From Streptomyces sp. NBC_00083 (lineage in GTDB: Bacteria > Actinomycetota > Actinomycetes > Streptomycetales > Streptomycetaceae): a stretch of DNA of 64,000 nucleotides. This document shows, piece by piece, positions 33,326 to 43,328 of the stretch. The notes beneath the pieces are model-generated. The model saw nothing but the letters and a program-made list of their open reading frames with translations, was not told where the DNA came from and ran no database searches. Location: the NCBI RefSeq assembly GCF_026343295.1, contig NZ_JAPELY010000001.1:248001-312000 (forward strand), given 5' to 3'. The position numbers were made by a program, and so were the translations under genes. Numbering within the stretch: position 1 is the first letter of the stretch; every line of letters begins with the position of its first letter.

Positions 33326-33640
33326 TCAGGCGGCCGGGCTCGCGCTCGACGTGCTCGACGAGGACGAGCCGGAGCTCGATGCCGCGGCCGGCTTGGAGTC
33401 CGAGCCCGACGACGACTTGGCCGTCGACGAGGACGACGACGCGGGCGAGCTGCTCGACGACGAGCCGCGGCTGTCGTTGCGGTAGAAGCCCGAGCCCTTG
33501 AAAACGATGCCGACCGCCGAGAACACCTTCTTCAGGCGTCCGTCGCAGTTCGGGCACACGGTCAGGGCGTCATCGGTGAACTTCTGCACCGCCTCGAGGC
33601 CCTCGCCGCACTCGGTGCACTGGTACTGGTAGGTCGGCAC
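33326..33640 (-). CDS. FmdB-family zinc-ribbon protein with poly-Ser tail
   Basis: 104 residues. The FmdB zinc ribbon is at the start (PTYQYQCTECG...VCPNCDGRLKKVFSAVGIVFKGSGFYRNDSR), with CxxC at 8-11 and 29-32. After residue ~60 the protein is almost all Ser, Ala and Lys. A strong AGGAGG lies before the GTG. FmdB proteins are small putative regulators first seen near formamidase and amidase genes; the function is not settled. The low-complexity tail is common in streptomycete members. Confidence 0.88.
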   Translation of the reverse strand: MPTYQYQCTECGEGLEAVQKFTDDALTVCPNCDGRLKKVFSAVGIVFKGSGFYRNDSRGSSSSSSPASSSSSTAKSSSGSDSKPAAASSSGSSSSSTSSASPAA

Positions 33641-33708
33641 TTGTCTTCCTCCTGGCACTCTCACTCGATGAGTGCTAACGACGGTCCATAGTGACGTATT
33701 CCTCGGGA

Positions 33709-34980
33709 TCAGTCCACCGTGACGGGAACACGGTGACCGACGCCACGCGCCACGGTACGGGTCGGAGCGGACGGAGCGAGCCGCGAGCGCAGGGCGACCA
33801 GGGTCACCAGGGCGAGCGCGGTGCCGCCCAGCGGCACCAGGAATCCGGCGGTCGAACCGTGGGCGTCGGTGAGGCGTCCCGCCACGGTGACGGCGGCGGC
33901 CTGGCCCAGGGCGACCGCGCCGGTCAGCCACGTGAAGGCCTCGGTGCGGGAGGTGGCCGGCACCAGGGACTCGACCAGCGTGTAGCCGGTGATGAGGGCC
34001 GGGGCGATGCACAGGCCGACGATCAGGCCGAGGCCGCCGAGCAGCAGGGCGGAGTGGGCCGCCCACAGTCCGGAGGCCGCCAGGGTCAGCGCCGCGTAGC
34101 CGGCGATCAGCCGGACGCGGGGCGAGGACTTCCACGCGATGGCGCCGCAGGCGATGCCCGCCAGCATGTTTCCGGCGGCGAAGACGCCGTAGAGGATGCC
34201 GTTGATGCCGGGGTTGCCGATCTCCTCCGCGAACGCGGTCAGGGAGACCTGCATGCCGCCGAAGACCGCGCCGATGCCGAGGAAGGCCATCGCCAGGACG
34301 CGTACGCCCGGGATGGACAGCGCGGAGGTGTGCTCGGTCTGCTCGCGCTCGGCGGCGCTGCGTACCGGCGGCTGGGTGGCGCGCCGGGCCGCGAACAGGA
34401 GGCCGCCGACGAGGGTCAGGGACGCCTCGGCGATCAGTCCGGCCGCGGGGTGCACGCCGGTGCACAGGGCGGTCGCGAGGACGGGCCCGATGACGAAGGT
34501 GAACTCGTCGGTGACGGACTCGAAGGCCGCGGCCGTCGCCATCAGGGGCGAGCCGTCGAGCTTGTTCGCCCAGCGGGCCCGCACCATGGGGCCGACCTGC
34601 GGCACGGAGGCGCCGGTGGGGACGGCCGCGATGAACAGGGCCCACAGGGGGGCGCCGGCCAGGGCCAGGGCGGTCAGCACGGACACGGAGGCCGCGTGGA
34701 TCAGGACGCCGGGCACCAGGACCGCGCCTTGTCCGTAACGGTCCGCGAGCTTGCCGCTCTGCGGGGCGAACAGGGCCATGGACACGCCGGTGAAGGCGGC
34801 CACGGCGCCGGCGCCGCCGTACGAGCCGGTGGTGTGCTGGACGAGCAGGAGGATGCCGATGGTCAGCATCGCGAAGGGCTGCCGGGCCGCGAAGCCGGGC
34901 AGGAGGAACGACAGTGCGCCGGGTGTGCGCAGAAGCTGGCCGTATCCGGGCCGCTTGTCAGAAGTGACCGTGGATGCCAC
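33709..34980 (-). CDS. MFS transporter (12 TM)
   Basis: About 423 residues from GTG 34980 (an alternative GTG at 35022 adds 14). Twelve hydrophobic segments, with SGKLADRYGQGAVL as motif A. Long loops contain RATQPPVRSAAEREQTEH between the halves. It resembles the sugar-efflux/drug-efflux MFS proteins of actinobacteria. Substrate unknown. The next upstream gene, 304 bp away, is the antiporter on the same strand; the gap has two hairpins, so the two are probably separate transcription units. Confidence 0.85.
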   Translation of the reverse strand: MASTVTSDKRPGYGQLLRTPGALSFLLPGFAARQPFAMLTIGILLLVQHTTGSYGGAGAVAAFTGVSMALFAPQSGKLADRYGQGAVLVPGVLIHAASVSVLTALALAGAPLWALFIAAVPTGASVPQVGPMVRARWANKLDGSPLMATAAAFESVTDEFTFVIGPVLATALCTGVHPAAGLIAEASLTLVGGLLFAARRATQPPVRSAAEREQTEHTSALSIPGVRVLAMAFLGIGAVFGGMQVSLTAFAEEIGNPGINGILYGVFAAGNMLAGIACGAIAWKSSPRVRLIAGYAALTLAASGLWAAHSALLLGGLGLIVGLCIAPALITGYTLVESLVPATSRTEAFTWLTGAVALGQAAAVTVAGRLTDAHGSTAGFLVPLGGTALALVTLVALRSRLAPSAPTRTVARGVGHRVPVTVD

Positions 34981-35284
34981 GGCCCCTTGCCTTTCTGCCG
35001 CCTGGTAGCGCGCCCCGTGCACGTGAGTGGGTGCGGGCGTTGCCGAGAGCTGTCCTCTTGCGCGGAACTGCGGTAGATGCCGAGGGCTGCTGCGGGGAGC
35101 TCCCGACCGCCATACGGTCGCGCCAGCTCTGCGTCAGGCAGAGTTGGTCGATCAGTGGTGTGCCTTGATGATACAGATCTTTGGCACTCCGTGCCTACGA
35201 ATCCGCACGGAGTGCCAACATTCAGCCTGTGTTTATTCGGCCGACATGTGGCTCAACCACAGCGTCACGCCGCTTGACAGCCGG
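34981..35284. other. 304-bp gap with two hairpins
   Basis: No gene supported. It contains a near-perfect 10-bp stem (35123-35132 with 35138-35147, one mismatch) and a perfect 14-bp stem (next entry). Confidence 0.6.
35181..35218 (-). terminator. Perfect 14-bp stem-loop downstream of the antiporter gene
   Basis: The arms are 35181-35194 (TTGGCACTCCGTGC) and 35205-35218, exact complements, with a 10-nt loop. It sits 67 bp after the antiporter stop. Likely a transcription terminator; the long perfect stem could also be a protein-binding dyad. Confidence 0.6.
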
Positions 35285-36880
35285 TTACGCGTCCTGACGT
35301 CCCGTACGTCTGGGTTTGGCCTTCTGCGGGGGCTCCTGCGGGCCGCCCGCGCCCAGCCAGCCCGCGAGCTTGCCGCCCTGGCCGACCGCGCGCAGCCGGG
35401 ACTCGGCGGCGTCGCGCACCGGGTCGGTCGCGACCACCAGGAGTTCGTCTCCGTGGCGCAGCATGGTCGTGGGCCCCGGCACGAAGCTCGTGCCGTCGCG
35501 CACGACGAGGGTGACGGCGGCGCCGGGCGGCAGCCTCAGCTCGTGCACCTCGACGCCGTGCATCCGCGACTTCGCCGGGATCGCGACGGACAGCAGGTGG
35601 CCGCGCAGCCGCTCCAGGGGGGCGGATTCCACGCCCAGGTCCGCGGCCTCGTCGGAGTCCGAGAGCTGGAGCTTGCGCGCCAGCCAGGGCAGCGTCGGCC
35701 CCTGGATGAGGGTGTAGACGATGACCAGGATGAAGACGATGTTGAAGATCTTCTCGCTGCCCTCGATCCCGGCGACCATCGGAATGGTGGCGAGGATGAT
35801 GGGCACCGCGCCGCGCAGGCCCGCCCAGGACATCAGGGCCTTCTCCTGCCAGGGCACCCGGAAGGGCACCAGGCTGAGCAGGACCTCCAGCGGCCGGGCC
35901 ACCATCGTCAGGACGAGGCCGATGATCACGGCGGGCCAGAAGTCGGCGGCCAGGTTGTGCGGGGTGACCAGCAGGCCCAGCAGGACGAACATGCCGATCT
36001 GGGCGAGCCAGCCGAGCCCGTCGGCGAAGCCGCGGGTGGCCGGCCAGTGGGGGAGCTTGGCGTTGCCGAGCACCATGGAGGCGAGGTACACGGCGAGGAA
36101 GCCGGAGCCGTGGGCGATGGCGCCCGCCGCGTAGGCGCTCACCGCGATCGCCATCACGGCGATCGGGTAGAGGCCGGAGGCGGGCAGCGCCACGTGACGC
36201 AGTCCATACGATCCGAGCCAGCCCACCGCGAGCCCGATCGAGGCGCCGATGGCCAGCTCCAGGGCTATCTTCCCGACCAGGAGGTACCAGGAGTCGACCG
36301 GGCCGGGCGTCGAGAAGGCGACGACCAGGATGACGACAGGGGCGTCGTTGAAGCCGGACTCGGCCTCCAGGACACCGGTGACGCGGGAGGGGAGCGGCAC
36401 CTTGCGCAGCACGGAGAAGACGGCCGCCGCGTCCGTGGACGACACCACCGCGCCGATGATCAGCGCCTGCCGCCACTCCAGGCCCACCAGGTAGTGCGCC
36501 CCCGCCGCCGTCACGCCCACGCTCACCGCGACGCCGACGAGCGACAGCACCACGGCCGCCGGCAACGCCGGTTTGATCTCCTTCCACTTGGTGCCCAGGC
36601 CGCCCTCGGCCAGGATCACCACCAGTGCGGCATAGCCGATCACCTGCGTCAGTTCGGCGTCGTCGAACCGGACGTTGAAGATGCCGTCCTGCCCTATCGC
36701 GATCCCTATGCCGAGATACAGGAGCAGGCTGGGAAGCCCGCTGCGCGAGGAGATCCGCACCGCCGCCACGGCGATGAGCAGAACGAGCGAGCAGATGAGC
36801 AGGAGTTCGTTGAGCTGGTGGACAGTCAGTGGCCGATCCTTCCCCTCAGGCGCCGCAGGCACCCCATGAAAATCGTGCAT
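35285..36880 (-). CDS. CPA1-family K+(Na+)/H+ antiporter with RCK-C domain (NhaP2-like)
   Basis: About 531 residues from ATG 36880. Some twelve membrane segments contain the CPA1 ion-site motifs VVSSTDAAAVFSVLR and ESGFNDAPVVI, and later SWAGLRGAVPI. A cytoplasmic TrkA-C/RCK-C domain spans about 410-490 (LLSVAIPAKSRMHGVEVHEL) and a basic tail follows. It exchanges K+ or Na+ for protons to control cytoplasmic pH and potassium. A later start near 36829 or 36823, with GGGAAGGA upstream, fits the family N-terminus better (LTVHQLNELLL); the exact start is unresolved. The TrkA-C domain suggests nucleotide control. Confidence 0.9.
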   Translation of the reverse strand: MHDFHGVPAAPEGKDRPLTVHQLNELLLICSLVLLIAVAAVRISSRSGLPSLLLYLGIGIAIGQDGIFNVRFDDAELTQVIGYAALVVILAEGGLGTKWKEIKPALPAAVVLSLVGVAVSVGVTAAGAHYLVGLEWRQALIIGAVVSSTDAAAVFSVLRKVPLPSRVTGVLEAESGFNDAPVVILVVAFSTPGPVDSWYLLVGKIALELAIGASIGLAVGWLGSYGLRHVALPASGLYPIAVMAIAVSAYAAGAIAHGSGFLAVYLASMVLGNAKLPHWPATRGFADGLGWLAQIGMFVLLGLLVTPHNLAADFWPAVIIGLVLTMVARPLEVLLSLVPFRVPWQEKALMSWAGLRGAVPIILATIPMVAGIEGSEKIFNIVFILVIVYTLIQGPTLPWLARKLQLSDSDEAADLGVESAPLERLRGHLLSVAIPAKSRMHGVEVHELRLPPGAAVTLVVRDGTSFVPGPTTMLRHGDELLVVATDPVRDAAESRLRAVGQGGKLAGWLGAGGPQEPPQKAKPRRTGRQDA

Positions 36881-36945
36881 CCCCAGGCACGTGGTGCGCA
36901 TCCGGGGGCTCCCTCGGACGCACCTGGTGAAACGTTCCGTCGCCC

Positions 36946-36963
36946 AAGGTACTTCGTTACCTT
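36946..36963. promoter_or_regulatory. Dyad in the antiporter/acylase divergent region
   Basis: AAGGTA-CTTCGT-TACCTT, next to CCTAATC, lies in an AT-richer part of the 231-bp divergent region. Part of it resembles a DtxR/IdeR half-site (TTAGGTAAGG on the other strand), but the second half does not fit. Candidate operator only. Confidence 0.3.
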
Positions 36964-37111
36964 ACCTAATCTTTGACGCTTTCTTTACGCGCGGGATCCC
37001 CTGTTTGCCGTCCCGGTATGTGAACGCCGACACCGCGTCAGGGGCTCTCGGCGGCTGCGCCTATGGTTGCTCCCAGTACTCCTGGACCACCCTGCCCCTC
37101 GAAGGACAGCG

Positions 37112-39865
37112 ATGCCCGCCACCACAACCGCCCCTTCCGCCGGTACGACGGCCGGCAAGACGAGCAGGAAGAGGGGACGCCGCCTGAGGCTGTTCGTCCT
37201 CGTCCTGGTGCTGGCTCTGGTCGCGGGCGTCGCCTACGGCGCGTACTGGGGAGTGAGCACCGTGCGTGCCTCCTTCCCGCAGACGACGGGCACCCTCAAG
37301 GTCCCGGGCCTCGCCGGCCAGGTCGAGGTCAAGCGAGACGACTACGGCGTTCCGCAGATCTACGCGGACAGCGACGCGGACCTCTTCATGGCCCAGGGCT
37401 ACGTCCAGGCGCAGGACCGCTTCTACGAGATGGACGTCCGCCGGCACATGACCTCGGGCCGCCTCTCCGAGATGTTCGGCAGCGGCCAGGTCGACACGGA
37501 CGCCTTCCTGCGCACACTGGGCTGGCGCAAGGTCGCGCAGCAGGAGTACGACACCAAGCTGACGCCCGCCACGAAGAAGTACCTCCAGGCGTACTCGGCG
37601 GGGGTGAACGCGTACCTCAAGGGCAAGGACGGCAAGGACATCTCCGTCGAGTACGCGGCGCTCAACCTCACCAACGACTACACGCCCGAGGCCTGGACGC
37701 CGGTCGACTCGGTGGCCTGGCTCAAGGCGATGGCCTGGGACCTGCGCGGCAACATGCAGGACGAGATCGACCGCTCCCTGATGACGAGCCGGCTCAGCCC
37801 GCAGCAGATCAAGGACCTGTACCCGGCCTACCCGGCGGCCACCCACCGACCCATCGTGGACCAGGGTTCGTACAACAAGGCGACCGGCAAGTTCGACCCG
37901 CAGCGTGCCTCCACCGCGTCCGACGGCACCTCGGGGACCGCGCAGGGCGCCCTCCAGGGCATGCAGAGCCAGCTCTCCTCGCTCTCCGACACCCTCGACA
38001 AGATCCCGGCGCTGCTCGGCCCCAACGGCAGCGGCATCGGCTCCAACTCCTGGGTGGTGTCGGGCAAGTACACGACGACCGGCATGCCGCTGCTCGCCAA
38101 CGACCCGCACCTCGCGCCGATGATGCCCTCGCTCTGGTACCAGATGGGCCTGCACTGCCGGACGCTCTCCAGCACGTGCTCCTACGACGTGGCGGGCTAC
38201 ACCTTCTCCGGCATGCCCGGCGTGATCATCGGGCACAACCAGGACGTGTCGTGGGGCTTCACCAACCTCGGCGCCGACGTGACCGACCTGTACCTGGAGA
38301 AGATCTCCGGCAACAACTACCTCTACGACAGCCAGGAGAAGCCCCTCGCCACCCGCGAGGAGGTCATCAAGGTGGCCGGAGGGTCCAGCAAGACCATCAC
38401 CATCCGCGAGACCAACAACGGCCCCCTGATCTCCGACCGCGACGACGAGCTGGAGAAGGTCGGCCAGAAGGCGCCGGTCAACTCGGCGGCCCCCGACCGG
38501 GGCACCGGATACGCGGTCGCCCTGAGATGGACGGCGCTCGAACCCGGCAAGTCCATGGACGCCGTGTTCGCGCTCGACAAGGCCGACGACTTCAAGTCCT
38601 TCCGGGCCGCCGCCAAGGACTTCGAGGTGCCCTCGCAGAACCTGATCTACGCCGACACCAAGGGCAACATCGGCTACCAGGCGCCCGGCAAGATCCCGGT
38701 GCGCGCCGATGGCGTCGACGGCACCATGCCGGCGCCCGGCTGGGACTCCAAGTACACGTGGAAGAAGGGCTACGTCCCCTTCGACGCGCTGCCGTACGAG
38801 TACAACCCCAAGCGGGGCTTCATCGTCACCGCCAACCAGGCCGTGATCGACGAGAAGAAGTACCCGTACCTGCTCACCAAGGACTGGGGCTACGGCACCC
38901 GCAGCCAGCGGATCAACGACCTCATCGAGTCGAAGATCAAGGGTGGCGGGAAGATCTCCACCGAGGACATGCAGAAGATGCAGATGGACAACAGCAGCGA
39001 GATCGCCGCGCTCCTGACGCCCGCCCTGCTGAAGATCGACGTGTCCGACCCCTCGGTGCGCGAGGCGCAGAAGCTGCTCGAAGGCTGGGACTACACCCAG
39101 GAGAACGACTCGGCGGCAGCCGCCTACTTCAACTCGGTGTGGCGCAACGTCCTGAAGCTGGCGTTCGGCAACAAGCTGCCCAAGGAGCTGCGTCCCAAGG
39201 GCGAGTGCCTGTACGTGACGCCGCCGATCGGCACCGGGCCCGTCGACGACCCCGACAAGAAGGTCCAGGAGTGCGGCGAGCGCGACGGCGACTCGGCGCA
39301 GCCCGACGGCGGTGACCGGTGGTTCGAGGTCGTGCGCAAGATCTTCAACGACCAGAACAACAGCTGGTGGAAGTCGCCCGCGACCCGTCTGGACAAGGCC
39401 ACCACCACCCGCGACCAGCTGCTGGCGCGAGCCATGAAGGACGCACGCTGGGAGCTGACGGCCAAGCTCGGCAAGGACACCACGACCTGGACCTGGGGCC
39501 GGCTGCACCAGCTCATGCTGAAGAACCAGACCCTCGGCAAGGAGGGTCCGGGCGTCCTTCAGTACATGCTCAACCGGGGCCCGTGGAACCTGGGCGGCGG
39601 CGAGGCCGCGGTCGACGCCACCGGCTGGAACGCCGCGAGCGGCGACTACGGCGTCACCTGGGTGCCCTCGATGCGCATGGTCGTCAACCTCAAGGACCTC
39701 GACAAGTCCCAGTGGATCAACCTGACCGGCGCATCGGGCCACGCCTACAGCGCGCACTACTCGGACCAGACCGAGAAGTGGGCCAAGGGCGAACTCCTGG
39801 ACTGGTCGTTCAGCGGCAAGGCGGTCGACGCGTCAACCGTCGACACGCTGAAGCTCACGCCGTAG
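37112..39865 (+). CDS. Penicillin acylase-family (Ntn) amidohydrolase
   Basis: 917 residues. A Lys/Arg-rich start and one N-terminal membrane helix (LFVLVLVLALVAGVAYGAYW) serve as uncleaved signal or anchor, so it acts outside the cell. The A-chain has VKRDDYGVPQIYADSDADLF and YVQAQDRFYEMDV. The auto-cleavage/nucleophile site is GSNSWVVSG near residue 311, with Ser as B-chain nucleophile. ANDPHL and GHNQDVSWGFTN follow. Relatives hydrolyse beta-lactam side chains, acyl-homoserine lactones or lipopeptide acyl chains; the substrate here is unknown. GAAGGA precedes the ATG. It ends 9 bp from a convergent gene. Confidence 0.92.
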   Translation: MPATTTAPSAGTTAGKTSRKRGRRLRLFVLVLVLALVAGVAYGAYWGVSTVRASFPQTTGTLKVPGLAGQVEVKRDDYGVPQIYADSDADLFMAQGYVQAQDRFYEMDVRRHMTSGRLSEMFGSGQVDTDAFLRTLGWRKVAQQEYDTKLTPATKKYLQAYSAGVNAYLKGKDGKDISVEYAALNLTNDYTPEAWTPVDSVAWLKAMAWDLRGNMQDEIDRSLMTSRLSPQQIKDLYPAYPAATHRPIVDQGSYNKATGKFDPQRASTASDGTSGTAQGALQGMQSQLSSLSDTLDKIPALLGPNGSGIGSNSWVVSGKYTTTGMPLLANDPHLAPMMPSLWYQMGLHCRTLSSTCSYDVAGYTFSGMPGVIIGHNQDVSWGFTNLGADVTDLYLEKISGNNYLYDSQEKPLATREEVIKVAGGSSKTITIRETNNGPLISDRDDELEKVGQKAPVNSAAPDRGTGYAVALRWTALEPGKSMDAVFALDKADDFKSFRAAAKDFEVPSQNLIYADTKGNIGYQAPGKIPVRADGVDGTMPAPGWDSKYTWKKGYVPFDALPYEYNPKRGFIVTANQAVIDEKKYPYLLTKDWGYGTRSQRINDLIESKIKGGGKISTEDMQKMQMDNSSEIAALLTPALLKIDVSDPSVREAQKLLEGWDYTQENDSAAAAYFNSVWRNVLKLAFGNKLPKELRPKGECLYVTPPIGTGPVDDPDKKVQECGERDGDSAQPDGGDRWFEVVRKIFNDQNNSWWKSPATRLDKATTTRDQLLARAMKDARWELTAKLGKDTTTWTWGRLHQLMLKNQTLGKEGPGVLQYMLNRGPWNLGGGEAAVDATGWNAASGDYGVTWVPSMRMVVNLKDLDKSQWINLTGASGHAYSAHYSDQTEKWAKGELLDWSFSGKAVDASTVDTLKLTP

Positions 39866-39874
39866 TACGGCCGC

Positions 39875-40456
39875 TCACGCGGTAAAGCGCGTTACCCCGG
39901 CCGGGGTGACGACAGCCTGCACGGGGTGGTCGTGCGGTTCCTCCGGGACCCGCGCGACCACCTCGTTCGCGTACAGGAGCACCACCAGGGCCGGCGCGCT
40001 GCCGGACGTCTCGATGCGGGCGAGGACCCGGTCGTAGGAGCCGCCGCCGCGGCCGAGCCGCATGCCGCGCGCGTCCACGGCGAGGCCGGGCAGCAGCACG
40101 GCGTCCGCGGCCGTCACGGCGGACCGGCCGAGCCGTTCGCCGTCGGGTTCCAGGAGGCCGCGCCCGGCCGGCAGCAGGTGCTCGGGCCCGGCGTAGACGG
40201 CCCAGTCCAGGTCGTTGTCGGGCAGCAGCACCGGAAGCAGCACCCGTACACCCCGGGCGTACAGCGTGTCGACGAGGGCGCGGGTGCCGGGCTCGCGGCC
40301 GACCGAGATGTACGCGGCCACCGTGCTCGCCCCGGCGAGTTCGGGCAGCGCCAGAGCCTGGTCGGCGAGGCGCGGGGACGCGGTGCGCAGCTCGTCGTCG
40401 CTCAGCTGCTTCCTGGCGTCCAGAAGGGCGCGCCGCAAGAGGGCCTTTTCGGACAT
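39875..40456 (-). CDS. 5-formyltetrahydrofolate cyclo-ligase
   Basis: 193 residues from ATG 40456. N-terminal SEKALLRRALLDARKQLS is the usual ATP/substrate-binding start, and the C-terminal signature MRLGRGGGSYDRVLAR is diagnostic. It converts 5-formyl-THF to 5,10-methenyl-THF using ATP. It is divergent from galU across 104 bp, the same arrangement as in mycobacteria. A TGTGATCACA palindrome overlaps its start. Confidence 0.92.
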   Translation of the reverse strand: MSEKALLRRALLDARKQLSDDELRTASPRLADQALALPELAGASTVAAYISVGREPGTRALVDTLYARGVRVLLPVLLPDNDLDWAVYAGPEHLLPAGRGLLEPDGERLGRSAVTAADAVLLPGLAVDARGMRLGRGGGSYDRVLARIETSGSAPALVVLLYANEVVARVPEEPHDHPVQAVVTPAGVTRFTA

Positions 40457-40560
40457 GTGATCACACACCGTGCTTCTGTAATCCCCTCAAATGCGTGGAT
40501 AAGAGAGCGAATTCACCCGAGAATAATCTTCCGCACATACGCAACGGATAGGGTGCCCGC

Positions 40561-41463
40561 ATGACTCAGTCGCCCCCACGGATCACCAAGGCTGTCATCC
40601 CCGCCGCCGGGCTCGGCACCCGGTTCCTTCCGGCCACCAAGGCCACACCGAAGGAAATGCTGCCGGTGGTGGACAAGCCCGCCATTCAGTACGTGGTGGA
40701 GGAGGCGGTCGCGGCGGGTCTGTCCGACGTCCTGATGGTCACCGGCCGCAACAAGCGTCCCCTGGAGGACCACTTCGACCGCAACTACGAGCTGGAGTCG
40801 GCGCTGACCCGCAAGGGCGACGCGGACCGGCTCGCCAAGGTGCAGGAGTCCAGCGACCTGGCGGCCATCCACTACGTACGCCAGGGCGACCCGCGCGGCC
40901 TCGGCCACGCGGTGCTGTGCGCGGCGCCGCACGTGGGCGAGCAGCCCTTCGCGGTCCTCCTCGGCGACGACCTCATCGACGAGCGCGACCAGCTCCTCTC
41001 GCGGATGGTGGAGATCCAGGAGCACGAGGGCGGCAGCGTGATCGCTCTCATGGAGGTCGACCCCGAGCAGATCCACCTCTATGGCTGCGCGGCCGTCGAA
41101 ACCACCGCCGAGAGCGACGTCGTGCGGGTCACCGGTCTCGTCGAGAAGCCGGAGCCCGCCGAGGCGCCCTCCAACCTCGCCGTCATCGGGCGCTACGTCC
41201 TCGACCCCGCCGTCTTCGGCGTGCTGCGCACCACCGAGCCCGGCCGGGGCGGCGAGATCCAGCTCACCGACGCCCTCCAGCACATGGCGGCGGACGAGTC
41301 GATCGGCGGCCCGGTGCACGGAGTCGTCTTCAAGGGCCGTCGCTATGACACCGGTGATCGCGGAGACTATCTGCGAGCCATTGTCAGACTGGCGTGCGAA
41401 CGTGAAGACCTGGGCCCGGACTTCAAGGCCTGGCTTCGCCGGTACGTCACCGAGGAGATGTAG
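40561..41463 (+). CDS. galU: UTP-glucose-1-phosphate uridylyltransferase GalU
   Basis: 300 residues. AVIPAAGLGTRFLPATKATPKEMLP is the nucleotidyl-transferase signature. VVDKPAIQYVVEEA and GDDLIDE (metal-binding Asp) follow, then GLVEKPEPAEAPSNLAVIGRYVL. It makes UDP-glucose for cell-wall polysaccharides and trehalose. A TAGGGT hexamer ends 5 nt before the ATG, hinting at leaderless transcription. It starts the galU-moeA-moaC-mog-GNAT run. Confidence 0.95.
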   Translation: MTQSPPRITKAVIPAAGLGTRFLPATKATPKEMLPVVDKPAIQYVVEEAVAAGLSDVLMVTGRNKRPLEDHFDRNYELESALTRKGDADRLAKVQESSDLAAIHYVRQGDPRGLGHAVLCAAPHVGEQPFAVLLGDDLIDERDQLLSRMVEIQEHEGGSVIALMEVDPEQIHLYGCAAVETTAESDVVRVTGLVEKPEPAEAPSNLAVIGRYVLDPAVFGVLRTTEPGRGGEIQLTDALQHMAADESIGGPVHGVVFKGRRYDTGDRGDYLRAIVRLACEREDLGPDFKAWLRRYVTEEM

Positions 41464-41469
41464 GCACCC

Positions 41470-42771
41470 GTGAGCAACACGACCTGGTCGGTGGACGAGC
41501 ACCTCGACGACATCCTCGCCGCGGTCCGCCCGCTCGAACCCATCGAGCTGCAACTGCCCGACGCCCAGGGCTGCGTCCTGGTCGAGGACGTCATGGTGCC
41601 GGTCGCCCTGCCTCCCTTCGACAACAGCTCCATGGACGGCTACGCGGTACGGGTCGCCGATGTCGCGGGCGCCAGCGAGGAGTACCCGGCCGTGCTCACC
41701 GTCATCGGTGACGTCGCGGCGGGCAGCGGCGACCTGCCGACGGTCGGCCCCGGCCAGGCCGCCCGGATCATGACCGGCGCCCCGCTGCCGCCCGGCGCCG
41801 AGGCCGTCGTCCCCGTCGAGTGGACCGACGGCGGCAGCGGCCGGGGCGCCGCCACCTCCATGCGCCCGGCGGGCTCCGCCCCCGAAGGGGCGAGCGGCGA
41901 GGTGCGGGTGCACCGCGCCGCCGAGGAGCGTGCCCACGTCCGTGCCCGGGGCAGCGACGTCCAGGCCGGCGACCTCGCCCTCGCGGCGGGCACCGTGCTC
42001 GGCCCGCCCCAGATCGGGCTGCTCGCCGCGATCGGCCGCGGCACCGTCACCGTACGGCCGCGCCCGCGCGTGGTGGTGCTCTCCACCGGCAGTGAACTGG
42101 TGCAGCCCGGCGAGCAGTTGGGCGAGGGCCAGATCTACGACTCCAACAGCTTCGCGCTGGCCGCCGCCGCCAGGGACGCGGGCGCCATCTCCTACCGGGT
42201 CGGCGCCGTCACCGACGACGCGGCGGTGCTCCGCGACACCATCGAGGACCAGCTGATCCGCGCCGACCTGCTCGTCACCACCGGCGGGGTCAGCGTCGGC
42301 GCGTACGACGTCGTCAAGGAGGCGCTGTCCTCCGTGGGAGACGAGGACGAGCCGGGCAGCGGCATCGACTTCCGCAAGCTGAAGATGCAGCCCGGCAAGC
42401 CCCAGGGCTTCGGCTCGATCGGCCCCGACCACACTCCGCTGCTCGCGCTGCCGGGCAATCCGGTCTCCTCGTACGTCTCCTTCGAGCTGTTCGTGCGCCC
42501 CGCGATCCGCACCCTGATGGGCATGGCCGACGTGCACCGGCCCGTCGTCCGCGCCGTCCTGAAGACCGGCAAGGCCCTCTCCTCGCCCGCCGACCGGCGC
42601 CAGTTCCTGCGCGGCACCTACGACCAGGAGGCGGGCACCGTCGCCCCCGTGGGCGGCTCCGGATCGCATCTGATCGCGGCGCTCGCGCTCGCCGACTGCC
42701 TCATCGTCATCCCCGAGGACACCACGTCGGCGGAGCCCGACAGCGAGGTGGATGTGGTCCTGCTCGGCTGA
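41470..42771 (+). CDS. moeA: Molybdopterin molybdotransferase MoeA (gephyrin-like Glp)
   Basis: 433 residues. Domain I has [17 protein letters not shown] and the MoeA motif [21 protein letters not shown]. Domain III is MoaB-like with [23 protein letters not shown] and [17 protein letters not shown]. Domain IV follows [17 protein letters not shown]. It inserts molybdate into adenylylated molybdopterin. An extra Gly/Ala/Ser-rich loop of about 25 residues (residues ~118-145) interrupts domain II. In corynebacteria the syntenic homologue Glp also binds FtsZ together with a membrane receptor; the neighbour sepX fits that receptor, so a dual role is plausible here. Confidence 0.92.
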   Translation: MSNTTWSVDEHLDDILAAVRPLEPIELQLPDAQGCVLVEDVMVPVALPPFDNSSMDGYAVRVADVAGASEEYPAVLTVIGDVAAGSGDLPTVGPGQAARIMTGAPLPPGAEAVVPVEWTDGGSGRGAATSMRPAGSAPEGASGEVRVHRAAEERAHVRARGSDVQAGDLALAAGTVLGPPQIGLLAAIGRGTVTVRPRPRVVVLSTGSELVQPGEQLGEGQIYDSNSFALAAAARDAGAISYRVGAVTDDAAVLRDTIEDQLIRADLLVTTGGVSVGAYDVVKEALSSVGDEDEPGSGIDFRKLKMQPGKPQGFGSIGPDHTPLLALPGNPVSSYVSFELFVRPAIRTLMGMADVHRPVVRAVLKTGKALSSPADRRQFLRGTYDQEAGTVAPVGGSGSHLIAALALADCLIVIPEDTTSAEPDSEVDVVLLG

Positions 42772-42830
42772 GTGTCAGTCGATGGGGGTACGGTGTCTGC
42801 CCACAGAAGCCGTACCGGGAGCGCCACCGA

Positions 42831-43328
42831 ATGAGTACGACGCAAGGCAGGCTCACGCACATCGACGAGGCGGGGGCGGCCCGCATGGTCGACGTCTCGG
42901 AGAAGGACGTCACCGCCCGCACCGCCCGCGCCAGCGGCCGCGTGCTCGTCTCGCCCCGCGTGGTGGAGCTGCTGCGCGGCGAGGGCGTGCCCAAGGGCGA
43001 TGCCCTCGCCACCGCCCGCATCGCCGGGATCATGGGTGCCAAGCGCACCCCCGACCTCATCCCGCTCTGCCACCCCCTCGCGGTCTCCGGCGTGAAGCTC
43101 GACCTCGCGGTCGCCGACGACGCGGTGGAGATCCTGGCGACGGTGAAGACCACCGACCGCACGGGCGTCGAGATGGAGGCGCTGACGGCGGTGTCGGTGG
43201 CCGCGCTCACCGTCGTCGACATGGTCAAGGCCGTCGACAAGGCCGCCGTCATCACCGACATCCGCGTCGAGGAGAAGACCGGCGGCAAGTCCGGCGACTG
43301 GAACCGGCCCGGGGCGGACGCGTCATGA
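42831..43328 (+). CDS. moaC: Cyclic pyranopterin monophosphate synthase MoaC
   Basis: 165 residues. [25 protein letters not shown] is the MoaC start. [13 protein letters not shown] supplies substrate-binding His and Cys, and [26 protein letters not shown] the conserved active-site stretch. It completes ring closure to cPMP in molybdenum cofactor synthesis. GGGAG lies nine bases before the ATG. It overlaps the next gene by ATGA. Confidence 0.94.
   Translation: MSTTQGRLTHIDEAGAARMVDVSEKDVTARTARASGRVLVSPRVVELLRGEGVPKGDALATARIAGIMGAKRTPDLIPLCHPLAVSGVKLDLAVADDAVEILATVKTTDRTGVEMEALTAVSVAALTVVDMVKAVDKAAVITDIRVEEKTGGKSGDWNRPGADAS

Noticed and set aside
36946..36975. Iron (DtxR/IdeR) box before the antiporter/acylase pair
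   Set aside because: Only one half-site resembles the consensus; the second half fails and neither gene is an iron gene. Kept as an unassigned dyad.
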